A stretch of 64,000 bases of DNA from Pseudomonas pseudonitroreducens (lineage in GTDB: Bacteria; Pseudomonadota; Gammaproteobacteria; Pseudomonadales; Pseudomonadaceae), in contig NZ_BQHJ01000011.1 in NCBI RefSeq assembly GCF_021603645.1, positions 1-64,000 on the forward strand. The letters run 5' to 3'. The notes below the pieces were generated by a model. It was given only the letters and a program-made list of their open reading frames with translations, was not told the DNA's origin and did no database searches. Position numbers and translations under genes: made by a program. Positions 7,791 through 16,334 of this stretch are shown piece after piece; within the stretch, counting starts at the first letter, position 1, and every line of letters starts with the position of its first letter.

Positions 7791-8442
7791 CGGAAAATTC
7801 AGCGAAAGACTGAAGGAGGCGATTGGCGCTCAGTCCGTTCTGGCGTTCTCTAAAGAGTGCGGGATAAGCGACAGCCTGATTAGGAAGTACCTTGCTGGCT
7901 CGCTCCCTGGTACGGATAACCTGGTGTCCATGGCAAGGGCGGCAAAAGTCAGCATCGCCTGGCTAGCAGCAGGTGAGGGGCAGAAGGTTCTGCAAAAGGA
8001 GGCGGCATACTCCGGCGAGGATGGTGTCTATGCCTATATCCCTCTCTACGATGCACGTTGCAGCTCCGGGCACGGATCGTGGAATGAGCGCGCTCGCATC
8101 CTCACGCACCTGGCGTTCACGCGCTATTCGCTTCGGAAGAAGGGACTCAGCCCTGAGAATCTGGCGTGCCTAAGGAACGACGGCGACTCGATGCTGGGGC
8201 TGATCGATGATGACGACACTGTGATGATTGATCTGAGTCGCGACAGCCTTGAGGGTGAGGGTGTCTATGTGATCCTGCTGGATGACCACTTGTTCGCTAA
8301 GCGGCTGCAACGTCAGTTTGACGGAGCAATTCATATCATCAGCGAGAACAAGGCCTATCCAATGATGACCGTTCCGAAGTCTGGAGCTGATCAGCTCCAG
8401 GTAGTGGGCCGGGCGGTCTGGGCTGGTGGCTGGCTGATCTAG
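7627..8442 (+). CDS. c: CI-like lysogeny repressor (Xre HTH + S24 peptidase fold)
   Basis: The frame encodes 271 residues. An Xre-type helix-turn-helix spans about residues 57-118 (FSERLKEAIGAQSVLAFSKE, ISDSLIRKYLAGSLPG). A LexA/S24-type domain follows, with Ser188 in GDSML and Lys225 in FAKRL as the probable catalytic pair, suggesting RecA-stimulated self-cleavage. ATG 7627 lacks a clear ribosome binding site and the first 55 residues are encoded by operator-rich DNA. TTG at 7696 or 7732 could be the true start. The 5' part is AT-rich compared with the neighbours. Confidence 0.88.
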   Translation: MELENQYQGASFKSDFQLNGAIRLENTDKSIGYENLKADRPGGVSLSSSRTELESGKFSERLKEAIGAQSVLAFSKECGISDSLIRKYLAGSLPGTDNLVSMARAAKVSIAWLAAGEGQKVLQKEAAYSGEDGVYAYIPLYDARCSSGHGSWNERARILTHLAFTRYSLRKKGLSPENLACLRNDGDSMLGLIDDDDTVMIDLSRDSLEGEGVYVILLDDHLFAKRLQRQFDGAIHIISENKAYPMMTVPKSGADQLQVVGRAVWAGGWLI

Positions 8443-8453
8443 AGGGCTGAAGC

Positions 8454-8678
8454 ATGGGACTGAACCGGCCCACGCAGAGTTTGCGGCGCGAGCTACTCGA
8501 TTTGTCGCGCCGCCTAGAATCGCTCGCAGGTAGCATCACCTTCATAGCGAAGGACCTGCCAGAGGCTGAAGGGATGAAGCTGCTTGGCCTTCTCGCTGAC
8601 GTCTACGCGGAGGCCGATCAGCTTGAGGCCTTGGCTGATGAGGTGAAGCAGGGGCATATTCTGCGGCTCAAGCAGTAG
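8454..8678 (+). CDS. Small helical protein downstream of the repressor
   Basis: The 74-residue protein (MGLNRPTQSLRRELLDLSRR) is almost entirely predicted helix with heptad-like leucines. ATG 8454 follows the repressor stop by 11 bases and has AGAGGG in front, so the two are probably co-transcribed. It lies between the repressor and the presumed phage end. A role in lysogeny or exclusion is only suggested by position. Confidence 0.65.
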   Translation: MGLNRPTQSLRRELLDLSRRLESLAGSITFIAKDLPEAEGMKLLGLLADVYAEADQLEALADEVKQGHILRLKQ

Positions 8679-8826
8679 TGCCAATTACCCCCGCTAAATT
8701 TTCCGTCCAGGCCATTCAGTAGTTTTGGCACTACTTTTCCGCTTCGCTCATTGAAGGCACCGCCGTCCGGGGCTCTCCAGCTACTTCCGGTTTCTTCCGG
8801 CTTCCTCCTGCCCTGTGCCAATACTC
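8675..8826. promoter_or_regulatory. Candidate transposase-binding sites at the phage end
   Basis: Three copies of a related motif occur: GTAGTGCCAATTAC at 8675-8688, its inverse AGTTTTGGCACTAC at 8721-8734, and CTGTGCCAATACTC at 8813-8826. Mu-like phages carry three transposase sites (L1-L3) at each end, with mixed orientation, within about 180 bp of the terminus, and the spacing here is of that size. No gene explains this stretch. Binding is inferred. Confidence 0.55.
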
Positions 8827-8858
8827 CCACTAGCTCACAAGAGGAGATAAGGCTTTTC

Positions 8859-8940
8859 GTAGGAGCGAGCTTGCTCGCGAACCTGGCCTCGCAACGGAAC
8901 GTGTTCGCGAGCAAGAACTAGGCGTCCCCCTCGCTCCTAC
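8859..8940. repeat. REP pair, second unit interrupted by 14 nt
   Basis: GTAGGAGCGAGCTTGCTCGC at 8859 is followed by the inverse unit beginning TTCGCGAGCAAG at 8904. In the second unit 14 bases (AACTAGGCGTCCCC) separate the two stem halves before CTCGCTCCTAC. The pair marks host DNA next to the prophage. Confidence 0.85.
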
Positions 8941-8995
8941 AGGTCGAATCCGCTGCAGGAGCGTGGCATGCCCGCGATCAGCCGGACGCAGCCAG

Positions 8996-11395
8996 TCAGC
9001 CGGGGAACAACACCTTCGCCACATCCCCATAGCGCTTGGCGAAATGCACCGTCAGCCCTTCCTTCAGATACTCCGGCAGTTCCTCGAAGTCGCCGCGGTT
9101 GGGCTCGGGCAGGATCAGCTCGAAGATCTTCTGCCGGCGCGCCGCGATGACTTTCTCGCGCACCCCGCCAATCGGCAGGACCTGCCCGGTGAGGGTCAGC
9201 TCGCCGGTCATCGCCACGCCCTTCTTCGGCGCCTGCTTGCGCGCCAGGGACAGCAGGGCGCTGGCCATGGTGACGCCGGCGCTGGGGCCGTCCTTGGGCG
9301 TGGCGCCTTCGGGCACGTGCACGTGGACGAAGGCCTGGTCGAAGAAGGTCGGCTCGCCACCATACTTCTTCAGGTTCGAGCTGATGTAGCTGTAGGCGAT
9401 CTCCGCCGATTCCTTCATCACGTCGCCCAGTTGCCCGGTCAGCTTGAAGCCGCGGTTCAGCGTGTGGATGCGCGTCGCCTCGATGGGCAGGGTCGCGCCG
9501 CCCATGCTGGTCCAGGCCAGGCCGGTGATCACGCCGACGCCGGAGAGCACCTGCTCGGTACGGAACACCGGCATGCCCAGGTACTCCTCGAGGTCCTTGG
9601 CACCGATCTTCACCGTCGATTCGGGATTCTCCAGCAGCTTCATCACCGACTTGCGTACCAGCTTGCCGAGCACTTTCTCCAGCTGGCGCACGCCGGCTTC
9701 GCGGGCGTACCCCTCGATCACTGCACGCAGGGCAGCGTCGTTGATCGATACGCGGTTCTTCGGCACGCCGGCCTTTTCCAGCTGCTTGGGCCACAGGTGG
9801 CGCTTGGCGATGGCGAGCTTTTCCTCGGCGATGTAGCCGGACAGGCGAATGACTTCCATGCGGTCGAGCAACGGGCCGGGGATGGAGTCCAGGGTGTTGG
9901 CGGTGCAGACGAACAGCACCTTGGACAGGTCCAGGCGCAGGTCCAGGTAGTGGTCGAGGAACTCCACGTTCTGCTCCGGATCGAGCGTCTCCAGCAGCGC
10001 CGAGGCAGGGTCGCCCTGGTAGCTGCTGCCGAGCTTGTCGATCTCGTCGAGCATGATCACCGGGTTCATCACCTCCACCTCTTTCAGCGCCTGCACCAGC
10101 TTGCCGGGCAGGGCGCCGATGTAGGTGCGGCGATGGCCCTTGATCTCGGCCTCGTCACGCATGCCGCCCACACTGAAGCGATAGAACGGCCGCCCCAGGC
10201 TCTCGGCGATGGACTTGCCGATGCTGGTCTTGCCCACACCGGGCGGGCCCACCAGCAGCACGATGGAGCCGGCGATCTCGCCCTTGAAGGTGCCCACCGC
10301 GAGGAATTCGAGGATGCGGTCCTTCACGTCTTCCAGGCCGGAATGGTGGCGGTCGAGGACCTTGCGCGCGTGCTTGAGGTCGAGCTTGTCGACGCCCATC
10401 AGTCCCCACGGGACGGAGGTCGCCCAGTCGAGGTAGTTGCGCGTGACGGCGTACTCCGGCGAGCCGGTCTCCAGGATCGACAGCTTGTTCAGCTCTTCGT
10501 CGATGCGCTTCTTCGCCTGCTCGGGCAGGACCTTGCCTTCGAGGCGCGCGCGGAATTCGTCGGAGTCGGCGCTCTTGTCGTCCTTGGTGATGCCCAGCTC
10601 CTGCTGGATGATCTTCAGCTGTTCCTGCAGGAAGAACTCGCGCTGGCGCTCGCCGATCTTGCGATTCACCTCGGCAGACAGTTCCTTCTGCAGGCGCGCG
10701 ACTTCCACTTCCTTGCGCAGCAGCGGCAGCACCTTCTCCATGCGCTTGAGGATCGGCACGGTATCCAGCACGCCCTGCAGCTCGGCACCGGGGGCGGTGG
10801 TCAGCGCCGCAGCGAAGTCGGTCAGCGGCGATGGGTCGTTGGGGTTGAAGCGGTTGAGGTAGTTCTTCAACTCTTCGCTGTACAGCGGGTTGAGCGGCAG
10901 CAGCTCCTTGATCGCATTGATCAGGGCCATGCCGTAGGCCTTCACCTCATCGCTGGGGTCGCTGGGGGTGTGCGGATACTCCACCTCCACCAGGAAAGGC
11001 GGGCGATGGCGCTTGATCCAGCCGCGGATGCGTACGCGCGACAGGCCCTGGGCGACAAACTGCAGCTTACCGCCCTCGCGGCTGGCGTGGTGCACGCGCA
11101 CCAGCGTGCCGTGCTCGGGCAGGCTGTCCGGGTCGAAGTGGCGCGGGTCGTCCGGCGGATTCTCCATGAAGAACAGCGCCAGGCTGTGGTGCTCGGTCTT
11201 GGCGACCAGTTCCAGCGTCTCCGCCCAGGGCTCCTCGTTGACGATCACCGGCAGGACCTGCGCCGGGAAGAAGGGCCGGTTGTGGATCGGAATGACGTAG
11301 ACCGTGGTCGGCAGGTTCTGCCCCGGCAACACCAGCCCGGTGTTGCTGACCTCTTCGGCGCTATGGATATCGTGAATCTCGTCGTGGTCGCTCAT
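8996..11395 (-). CDS. asrA: Lon-type ATP-dependent protease AsrA
   Basis: The 799-residue enzyme has a Lon N-domain (about 30-230), an AAA+ module with Walker A GPPGVGKTS and Walker B VIMLDEIDK, and a C-terminal serine protease domain with the Ser705 (PKDGPSAG) and Lys748 (GGVREKVIAA) dyad. It is a second Lon paralogue, best matching P. aeruginosa AsrA (PA0779), linked to the heat and aminoglycoside stress response; this is recall, not a search. It degrades misfolded or regulatory proteins in the cytoplasm. A sigma-32 type promoter lies just upstream (11426-11455). The prophage sits downstream of its 3' end. Confidence 0.93.
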   Translation of the reverse strand: MSDHDEIHDIHSAEEVSNTGLVLPGQNLPTTVYVIPIHNRPFFPAQVLPVIVNEEPWAETLELVAKTEHHSLALFFMENPPDDPRHFDPDSLPEHGTLVRVHHASREGGKLQFVAQGLSRVRIRGWIKRHRPPFLVEVEYPHTPSDPSDEVKAYGMALINAIKELLPLNPLYSEELKNYLNRFNPNDPSPLTDFAAALTTAPGAELQGVLDTVPILKRMEKVLPLLRKEVEVARLQKELSAEVNRKIGERQREFFLQEQLKIIQQELGITKDDKSADSDEFRARLEGKVLPEQAKKRIDEELNKLSILETGSPEYAVTRNYLDWATSVPWGLMGVDKLDLKHARKVLDRHHSGLEDVKDRILEFLAVGTFKGEIAGSIVLLVGPPGVGKTSIGKSIAESLGRPFYRFSVGGMRDEAEIKGHRRTYIGALPGKLVQALKEVEVMNPVIMLDEIDKLGSSYQGDPASALLETLDPEQNVEFLDHYLDLRLDLSKVLFVCTANTLDSIPGPLLDRMEVIRLSGYIAEEKLAIAKRHLWPKQLEKAGVPKNRVSINDAALRAVIEGYAREAGVRQLEKVLGKLVRKSVMKLLENPESTVKIGAKDLEEYLGMPVFRTEQVLSGVGVITGLAWTSMGGATLPIEATRIHTLNRGFKLTGQLGDVMKESAEIAYSYISSNLKKYGGEPTFFDQAFVHVHVPEGATPKDGPSAGVTMASALLSLARKQAPKKGVAMTGELTLTGQVLPIGGVREKVIAARRQKIFELILPEPNRGDFEELPEYLKEGLTVHFAKRYGDVAKVLFPG

Positions 11396-11425
11396 GAGGC
11401 ACCTGACTGATTGAACATGACAGTC

Positions 11426-11455
11426 TAGATGGGGAAACCGGCTCGGGGTTTCAAT
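11426..11455 (-). promoter_or_regulatory. Sigma-32 (heat shock) promoter of asrA
   Basis: On the minus strand ATTGAAA (11455-11449) is followed after 14 bases by CCCCATCTA (11434-11426). The consensus is CTTGAAA, 11-16 bases, CCCCATNT. The predicted start of transcription is about 25 bases before the asrA ATG. This is the best heat-shock promoter match in the window. Confidence 0.88.
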
Positions 11456-11514
11456 CCCATGCTGCTGCAGGATGTGTCTGGAGCATGTTGCGGCCGATTG
11501 TGTCCGACTTGAGC

Positions 11515-12321
11515 TTACGAACGGATTAGCGGGCGCGGGCGCAGGAAATCACTGGGAGGCCGGCCGAAGTGGCGGCTGAACATCGCGCTGAAGGCGCTGG
11601 GCGTGCTGTAGCCGACTTCCAGCGCCACGTTCAGCACGCTCTCGCCCAGGGCCAGGCGTTCCAGCGCGGCCAGCAGGCGTGCCTGTTGCCGCCATTGGCC
11701 GAAGGTCAGCCCGGTTTCGCGGGAGAACCAGCGCTGAACCGTCTTGCTGTCCACGTTCAGTTTCGCCGCCCACTCGTCCAGGCCGGCGTTGTCGCCGGGC
11801 TGCGCCTGGATGGCCTGGCACAGCGCGCGCAGGCGCGGATGGGCGGGCAGCGGCAGGTGCAACGGCAACATGGGGTCTTCGCGCAGTTCATCCAGCATCA
11901 GACCGAGGACGCGCCCGTCGCGGGAGTCCGGGGTGACCTCGCCACTGATCGACAGCGCGGCCAGGATCAACTCCCGCAGCAGCGGCGAGACTGCCAGTAC
12001 ACAGCAGTCCGGCGGCAGGTGCGGGGCGCTGCCCGGCTCCACATAAAGCGTGCGTACCTGCACGTCGCCGACCATCCGCGTCCAGTGCTCCACGCCGCCG
12101 GGTATCCACAGGCCGCGGTTGTCCGGCACCACCCACTGGCCGCTGGCGCTGCCCACCACCAGCACGCCGCGCACGGCATAGAGCAACTGCGCGCGATGGT
12201 GGCTGTGTGCGGGCACCTGATGGCCGTCGGGGAAGTCCAGGGCAATGGCCGCCACCGGGCTGGCGGCCCGTTCGTCGCCGTGGTTTTCCGGCAGTTGGCC
12301 TGCGGTGTCCTTTTTGCGCAT
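11515..12321 (-). CDS. AraC-family regulator with N-terminal cupin
   Basis: The 268-residue protein has a cupin sensor (about 20-100, with HQVPAHSHHRAQLLYAVRG and WIPGGVEHW) and a C-terminal double helix-turn-helix (about 180-265, GLDEWAAKLNVDSKTVQRWF, NVALEVGYSTPSAFSAMFSR). This is the arrangement of the NimR/RipA-like branch that responds to small hydrophobic compounds and often controls an adjacent exporter. No exporter is adjacent here. It is divergent from the DUF815 ATPase gene, so the 84-bp gap at 12322-12405 may serve both. Ligand and target unknown. Confidence 0.85.
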   Translation of the reverse strand: MRKKDTAGQLPENHGDERAASPVAAIALDFPDGHQVPAHSHHRAQLLYAVRGVLVVGSASGQWVVPDNRGLWIPGGVEHWTRMVGDVQVRTLYVEPGSAPHLPPDCCVLAVSPLLRELILAALSISGEVTPDSRDGRVLGLMLDELREDPMLPLHLPLPAHPRLRALCQAIQAQPGDNAGLDEWAAKLNVDSKTVQRWFSRETGLTFGQWRQQARLLAALERLALGESVLNVALEVGYSTPSAFSAMFSRHFGRPPSDFLRPRPLIRS

Positions 12322-12405
12322 GTGGGTGCCTGTTTGTCGTTAGACGACCACTTTCCTTCATCGCTAGGCTGCTGAACAGTCCCCATCTGCCCTGATGATC
12401 CTGCT

Positions 12406-13284
12406 ATGACCGAACTTTCCATGAACGCACTGGCCTCCATCACCGAGCAACTGGCCCGCATTGCCCGGTTGCTTGAACAATCCCTGCCTGCGCGCGCCGA
12501 GTTGGCGTTGGCGGAGGGCGCCATCGCCCACCTGTGGGAATACCGCCAGGGCCAGCCGCGCCTGACGCCAGTGATCGAGCCGGCGCTGATCGCCTTCGAT
12601 GACCTGCGCAATGTCGACCGGCAGAAGGCGCTGATCGAGCAGAACACCCGTCAGTTCGTCTCCGGCCGCCCGGCCAACAACGTGCTGCTGACCGGCGCCC
12701 GCGGCACTGGCAAGAGTTCCCTGGTGAAGGCCTGCCTGCATGCCTTTCATGCCGAAGGGTTGCGCCTGATCGAGGTGGACAAGGAGCATCTGGCCGACCT
12801 GCCGCAGATCATCGACCTGCTGCGCCAGCGCCAGGAGCGTTTCATCCTGTTCTGCGACGACCTGTCCTTCGAGGATGGCGAAACCGGCTACAAGGGCCTG
12901 AAGACCGTGCTCGACGGCTCGGTGGCCGGGCAGTCCGGCAACGTGCTGATCTACGCCACTTCCAACCGTCGCCACCTGCTCGCCGAGCGTGCCGAGGACA
13001 ACCTGTCCTTCCAGCGCAGCGAGAGCGGCGAGTTGCACCCGGGCGAGGCGGTGGAGGAGAAAATCTCGCTCTCCGAGCGCTTCGGCCTGTGGATATCTTT
13101 CTATGCCTTCAGCCAGGAGCAGTACCTGGAGGCAGTCGCCCGCTGGCTGCAATACCACGGCCTGGGTGGCATAGCGCAGGAAGAGTGGGAACAGGCGGCG
13201 ATCCGCTGGGCGACCCATCGCGGGTCGCGGTCCGGGCGGATCGCCGCGCAGTTCGCCCGGGATTACGCCGGGCGTCGGCCTTAG
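12406..13284 (+). CDS. DUF815 family AAA+ ATPase
   Basis: The 292-residue protein has Walker A TGARGTGKSS (about 96-105) and Walker B FILFCDDLSF (about 146-155), then a sensor-like segment VLIYATSNRRHL and an arginine-rich C-terminus. Together with the helical N-terminal region this is the DUF815 pattern of single-domain ATPases found widely in proteobacteria. The biochemical role is not established. Its stop lies 4 bases from the convergent TonB receptor gene. Confidence 0.88.
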   Translation: MTELSMNALASITEQLARIARLLEQSLPARAELALAEGAIAHLWEYRQGQPRLTPVIEPALIAFDDLRNVDRQKALIEQNTRQFVSGRPANNVLLTGARGTGKSSLVKACLHAFHAEGLRLIEVDKEHLADLPQIIDLLRQRQERFILFCDDLSFEDGETGYKGLKTVLDGSVAGQSGNVLIYATSNRRHLLAERAEDNLSFQRSESGELHPGEAVEEKISLSERFGLWISFYAFSQEQYLEAVARWLQYHGLGGIAQEEWEQAAIRWATHRGSRSGRIAAQFARDYAGRRP

Positions 13285-13287
13285 CCT

Positions 13288-15336
13288 TTAGAAGGCCACT
13301 TTTACCCCCGCCTGGATACCACGCCCGCCAGCCGGCACGCTGTCGCGCAGGATCGAGCTGGCGTAGCGCACGGTCTGGTTGGTCAGGTTCTCGCCCTTGA
13401 CGAAGGCCAGCCAGCGGCTGTCGCCCAGGTCGAAGCGGTAGCCGAGGCTGGCGCCGAGGGTGGTGTAGCCGTCGGTGCGCAGTTCGTTCTCCGGCACGCG
13501 GTTCTGCTTGGCGGCGTATTCCACGTCGAGCCGCGCCTGCCACTGCTGCAGTTCCCAGAGCAGCGCGCTGTTCAGGCGCAGCGGGGCGATGCGCGGCAGG
13601 GCTTCGCCGGTGTCCTTGTTCTTGGCGCGGGTGTAGTCGCCGGACAGTTCCAGATCGAAACGGCCATAGGGGCTGTCCAGCAGGTGGATGCGATCCTGCG
13701 CCTCGACGCCATAGAAGTCTGCCTTCACGCCACTGTAGAGGTATTCGGGCAACGCCTCGTCGTCGCCAGCGTCCACCACCGCGCCTTCCTCGTCGCGGTA
13801 GCGCCCGCTCGCCAGCAGGCCGATGTAGTTGGAGAAGCGGCTGTAGAACACGCCGACGCTGCCTTTGTGCCGGCCGCTGTCGAAGCGCAGGGCGAGGTCG
13901 GTGGACACGGCTTTTTCCTTGCTCGCGTTCGCGTCACCCACTTCATAGGTGCCGGTGGCCGCGTGAGCACCATTGGCGTACAGCTCGTAGAAGGTCGGCG
14001 CGCGTTCGGTGTAGGCCAGAGTGCCAGCCAGCGACCAGATCGGCGTCAGTTGGTACACCGCGCCCGTGGACAGGCTGCCCGCGGTGAAGCTGCGTGAACC
14101 GTCGTTCTCGGCGAAACGTTCATTGTCCTTGGCGTTCGGCTCGATGCGCGTGTGCTCGGCGCGGCCGCCGAGGTTCAGCGCCAGGCGCTCGGTGGCCTGC
14201 CAGTTCTCCAGGAAGAACAGCGCGGCGCTGTCGGTCTCGGTATGCGGCACGAAGGCCTCTTCGCCCAGCGCCGAGAAGCGACTGTTGGCCACTTGCGCGC
14301 CGACGATGCCTTCAACCGGGCCGATCGGTTTGTGTCGGGCCTCGATGCGCGCCTCGTAGCCGTCGTTCTTGAAAGTGGTGCCAGTCTCGCCGTCCTCGAT
14401 TTCCTTGTGCTGGTACTCGGTGTAGGCCGCGTCCAGCTTGACCGAGCTGAAGGGGCCGTCGAGGTCGCGGATTTCCGAGGCGAAGGCGTAACGGTCCTGC
14501 TGCATCTTCAGGCGTACGTCGTCCTCGGCGGGTGACCCATAGTTGCTGTCATATCCGCTGTAGGACAGCCCCGCATAACCGTGATCCCAGTGGTAGCTGC
14601 CGCCGATGGCGCCGCTGTCCTGGCGGCCGTCGCTGTTGTTCACGCGGTGCTTGGCGTCGTCGCCGTCGCTCTGCCGCTGGCGCGCGGAGTGGGCGTAGCC
14701 GGGAATGCGCAGGTCGTTGAACTCGCGGGAGCCTGCGTCGAGGTGCAGAGCGAAGTTGCCGTCGCCGGCTTCGAGCGCGCCGGCAGCACTGCGGGTGGTA
14801 TCCGCGCCGCCGTAGCGCAGCTCGCCCTGGCCGTGGATACCGTCCACCGGTTCGCTGGGGATGCGGTTGTCGAAACTGTTGACCACGCCGCCGATGGCGT
14901 TGCCGCCGTAGAGCAGGGCGGCCGGGCCGCGCACGACTTCGATGCGTTCGACCACGTTGGGGTCTTCCGGCACGGCATGGTCGTAGGACAGTGACGAGGC
15001 GTCCAGCGCGCCCACGCCATTGCGCAGGATACGGATACGGTCGCCGTCCATGCCGCGGATCACCGGGCGGCTGGCGCCGGGACCGAACCAGGTGGAGGAA
15101 ACGCCCGGCGTGCCATTGAGGGTTTCACCCAGGCTGCCTTTCTGCCGCAGGGTCAGTTCATCACCCGTCAGCACGCTGCTGGGAGCAGCGGGGGAGGCAT
15201 CACCCAGCGGGTTGGCGGTGATTACCTGTGGCTCCAGCTCGGTGGGGGCGGCATCGGCCAGCGAGGGTGCGCCGGCGCACAGGGCCAGGCCCAGCGGTGC
15301 AAGGCGCCAGCGCGGGCGGGGAAGGAATGGGGGCAT
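13288..15336 (-). CDS. znuD: TonB-dependent zinc receptor, ZnuD-like
   Basis: The 682-residue outer-membrane receptor has a signal peptide (to about residue 30, ADA), a plug domain (GDELTLRQKGSLGETLNGTP, DGDRIRILRNGVGALDASSL, VERIEVVRGPAALLYGGNAI) and a 22-strand barrel ending in AF. ATG 15336 has AGGAG 6 bases upstream; the frame continues 9 codons further. A perfect Zur-type palindrome lies 96 bp upstream (15432-15446), so repression by zinc-loaded Zur is expected. As I recall, PA0781 of P. aeruginosa is the orthologue and is zinc-repressed. The substrate is inferred from the operator and sequence style. Confidence 0.88.
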   Translation of the reverse strand: MPPFLPRPRWRLAPLGLALCAGAPSLADAAPTELEPQVITANPLGDASPAAPSSVLTGDELTLRQKGSLGETLNGTPGVSSTWFGPGASRPVIRGMDGDRIRILRNGVGALDASSLSYDHAVPEDPNVVERIEVVRGPAALLYGGNAIGGVVNSFDNRIPSEPVDGIHGQGELRYGGADTTRSAAGALEAGDGNFALHLDAGSREFNDLRIPGYAHSARQRQSDGDDAKHRVNNSDGRQDSGAIGGSYHWDHGYAGLSYSGYDSNYGSPAEDDVRLKMQQDRYAFASEIRDLDGPFSSVKLDAAYTEYQHKEIEDGETGTTFKNDGYEARIEARHKPIGPVEGIVGAQVANSRFSALGEEAFVPHTETDSAALFFLENWQATERLALNLGGRAEHTRIEPNAKDNERFAENDGSRSFTAGSLSTGAVYQLTPIWSLAGTLAYTERAPTFYELYANGAHAATGTYEVGDANASKEKAVSTDLALRFDSGRHKGSVGVFYSRFSNYIGLLASGRYRDEEGAVVDAGDDEALPEYLYSGVKADFYGVEAQDRIHLLDSPYGRFDLELSGDYTRAKNKDTGEALPRIAPLRLNSALLWELQQWQARLDVEYAAKQNRVPENELRTDGYTTLGASLGYRFDLGDSRWLAFVKGENLTNQTVRYASSILRDSVPAGGRGIQAGVKVAF

Positions 15337-15431
15337 GACGAACTCCTGGTTTTCTTCTGGCAAAGCGAACCCCTCCCTGGTGGTCAGGGATGCGCCAGGC
15401 GGCGGGGAAGGGGCTATGGGGAAACGTTATT

Positions 15432-15446
15432 TGTTATAACATAACA
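15432..15446. promoter_or_regulatory. Zur box
   Basis: TGTTATAACATAACA is a perfect inverted repeat (TGTTAT-AAC-ATAACA) and fits the proteobacterial Zur consensus around GTTATA-ATAAC. It lies between the zinc receptor gene and the divergent AraC gene, 96 bp from the receptor ATG. Confidence 0.85.
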
Positions 15447-15584
15447 TATCTGTTGGTTAGCAAGACTTTCTGGCTTAGATGCTTTGGTGCTTTTGCTTCT
15501 TTGCAGTTGCGCCGGGTTGCACCTCTCGGCTGGGCAGGCTGAACGAAATTTCGTACCATGCTCAAAATTTGATCAGCTTGCGCC

Positions 15585-16334
15585 ATGTTCGATACCCGCC
15601 TCGCCACGCTGTCCGACCAGACCGACCAGCACGCCCATGACCATCACCAGTTGGTGATGTCTCTGAGCGGCCGCGCGGAATTCGAGATCGGCGGCGCCGC
15701 TGGTGAGGTTTGCCGCATGCGCGCCTGCCTGGTGCCGGGGGATATCGACCACGAGTTCGCCGGGCTCGGTGATAACCGCATGTTGATCGTCGACCTCGAT
15801 GAAACCGGTGCTGCTGAACAGGACCGCGAACTGTTGGCGCGGCTGTTCGAGGTGCCGCGCTACCCGACCCTGGATGCAGATTTCCAGCACCTGCTCAGCT
15901 ACGCCGGAGCGGAGATCGCCCGCTACGGTGATGACCCGCTGCTCGCCCGTGCTCTGGGCGGTGTGTTGCTGCGCGCACTGCATCTGCGACTGTTCGGCGA
16001 GGAGCGTGCGCCGCGCAACGGGCCGCTGGATCTGCAGCGGCTGGACGGCTACATCACCGATCATCTTTCCCGGCGCATCACCGTGGCCGAGCTGGCGCAG
16101 GTCGCCTGCCTGAGCCCCAGCCACTTCCATGCGCAGTTCAAGGATCGCGTCGGTCTAACGCCGCACCAATATCTGTTGCGCCAGCGTCTCGACCGTGCCG
16201 CGCGGCTGCTGCGGGAAACCGACCTGCCGCTGGTCGGGGTGGCCGGCGAGTGCGGTTTCTCCAGCCAGAGCGCGCTGACCACGGCAATGCGTCGCTACCT
16301 GGGATTGACCCCGGGCAGCCTGCGGCGCAGCTGA
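15585..16334 (+). CDS. pruR: AraC-family regulator, PruR-like
   Basis: The 249-residue regulator has a cupin-type sensor (about 15-85, HAHDHHQLVMSLSGRAEFEI, GDIDHEF) and a C-terminal AraC DNA-binding domain (about 150-249, ITVAELAQVACLSPSHFHAQ, VAGECGFSSQSALTTAMRRY). By context, the zinc receptor on one side and putP on the other, it corresponds to PruR (PA0780), activator of proline catabolism. GGTGCAACC motifs on both sides of the gene are possible binding sites. The symbol rests on synteny recalled from PAO1. Confidence 0.72.
   Translation: MFDTRLATLSDQTDQHAHDHHQLVMSLSGRAEFEIGGAAGEVCRMRACLVPGDIDHEFAGLGDNRMLIVDLDETGAAEQDRELLARLFEVPRYPTLDADFQHLLSYAGAEIARYGDDPLLARALGGVLLRALHLRLFGEERAPRNGPLDLQRLDGYITDHLSRRITVAELAQVACLSPSHFHAQFKDRVGLTPHQYLLRQRLDRAARLLRETDLPLVGVAGECGFSSQSALTTAMRRYLGLTPGSLRRS

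Larger units (their letters stand above)
1..8840. mobile_element. Mu-like transposable prophage, left (early) part; truncated by the window start
   Basis: The block has the standard early layout of a Mu/B3/D3112-type phage: rightward repressor, divergent Ner-like regulator, transposase A, ATPase B, then a string of short overlapping leftward genes. The host begins with a REP palindrome at 8859 and the asrA gene. The terminus is placed at about 8826-8850 because three GTGCCAA motifs lie at 8675-8826 and no phage-like gene follows. The exact end base and the target duplication cannot be fixed, because the right phage end lies outside the window. Confidence 0.9.

Noticed and set aside
8963-11410. 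Long plus-strand open frame opposite asrA (about 815 codons)
   Set aside because: It is antisense to an intact Lon-type protease; the translation is low-complexity, rich in His, Gln, Arg and Gly, as expected from the GC-rich opposite strand.
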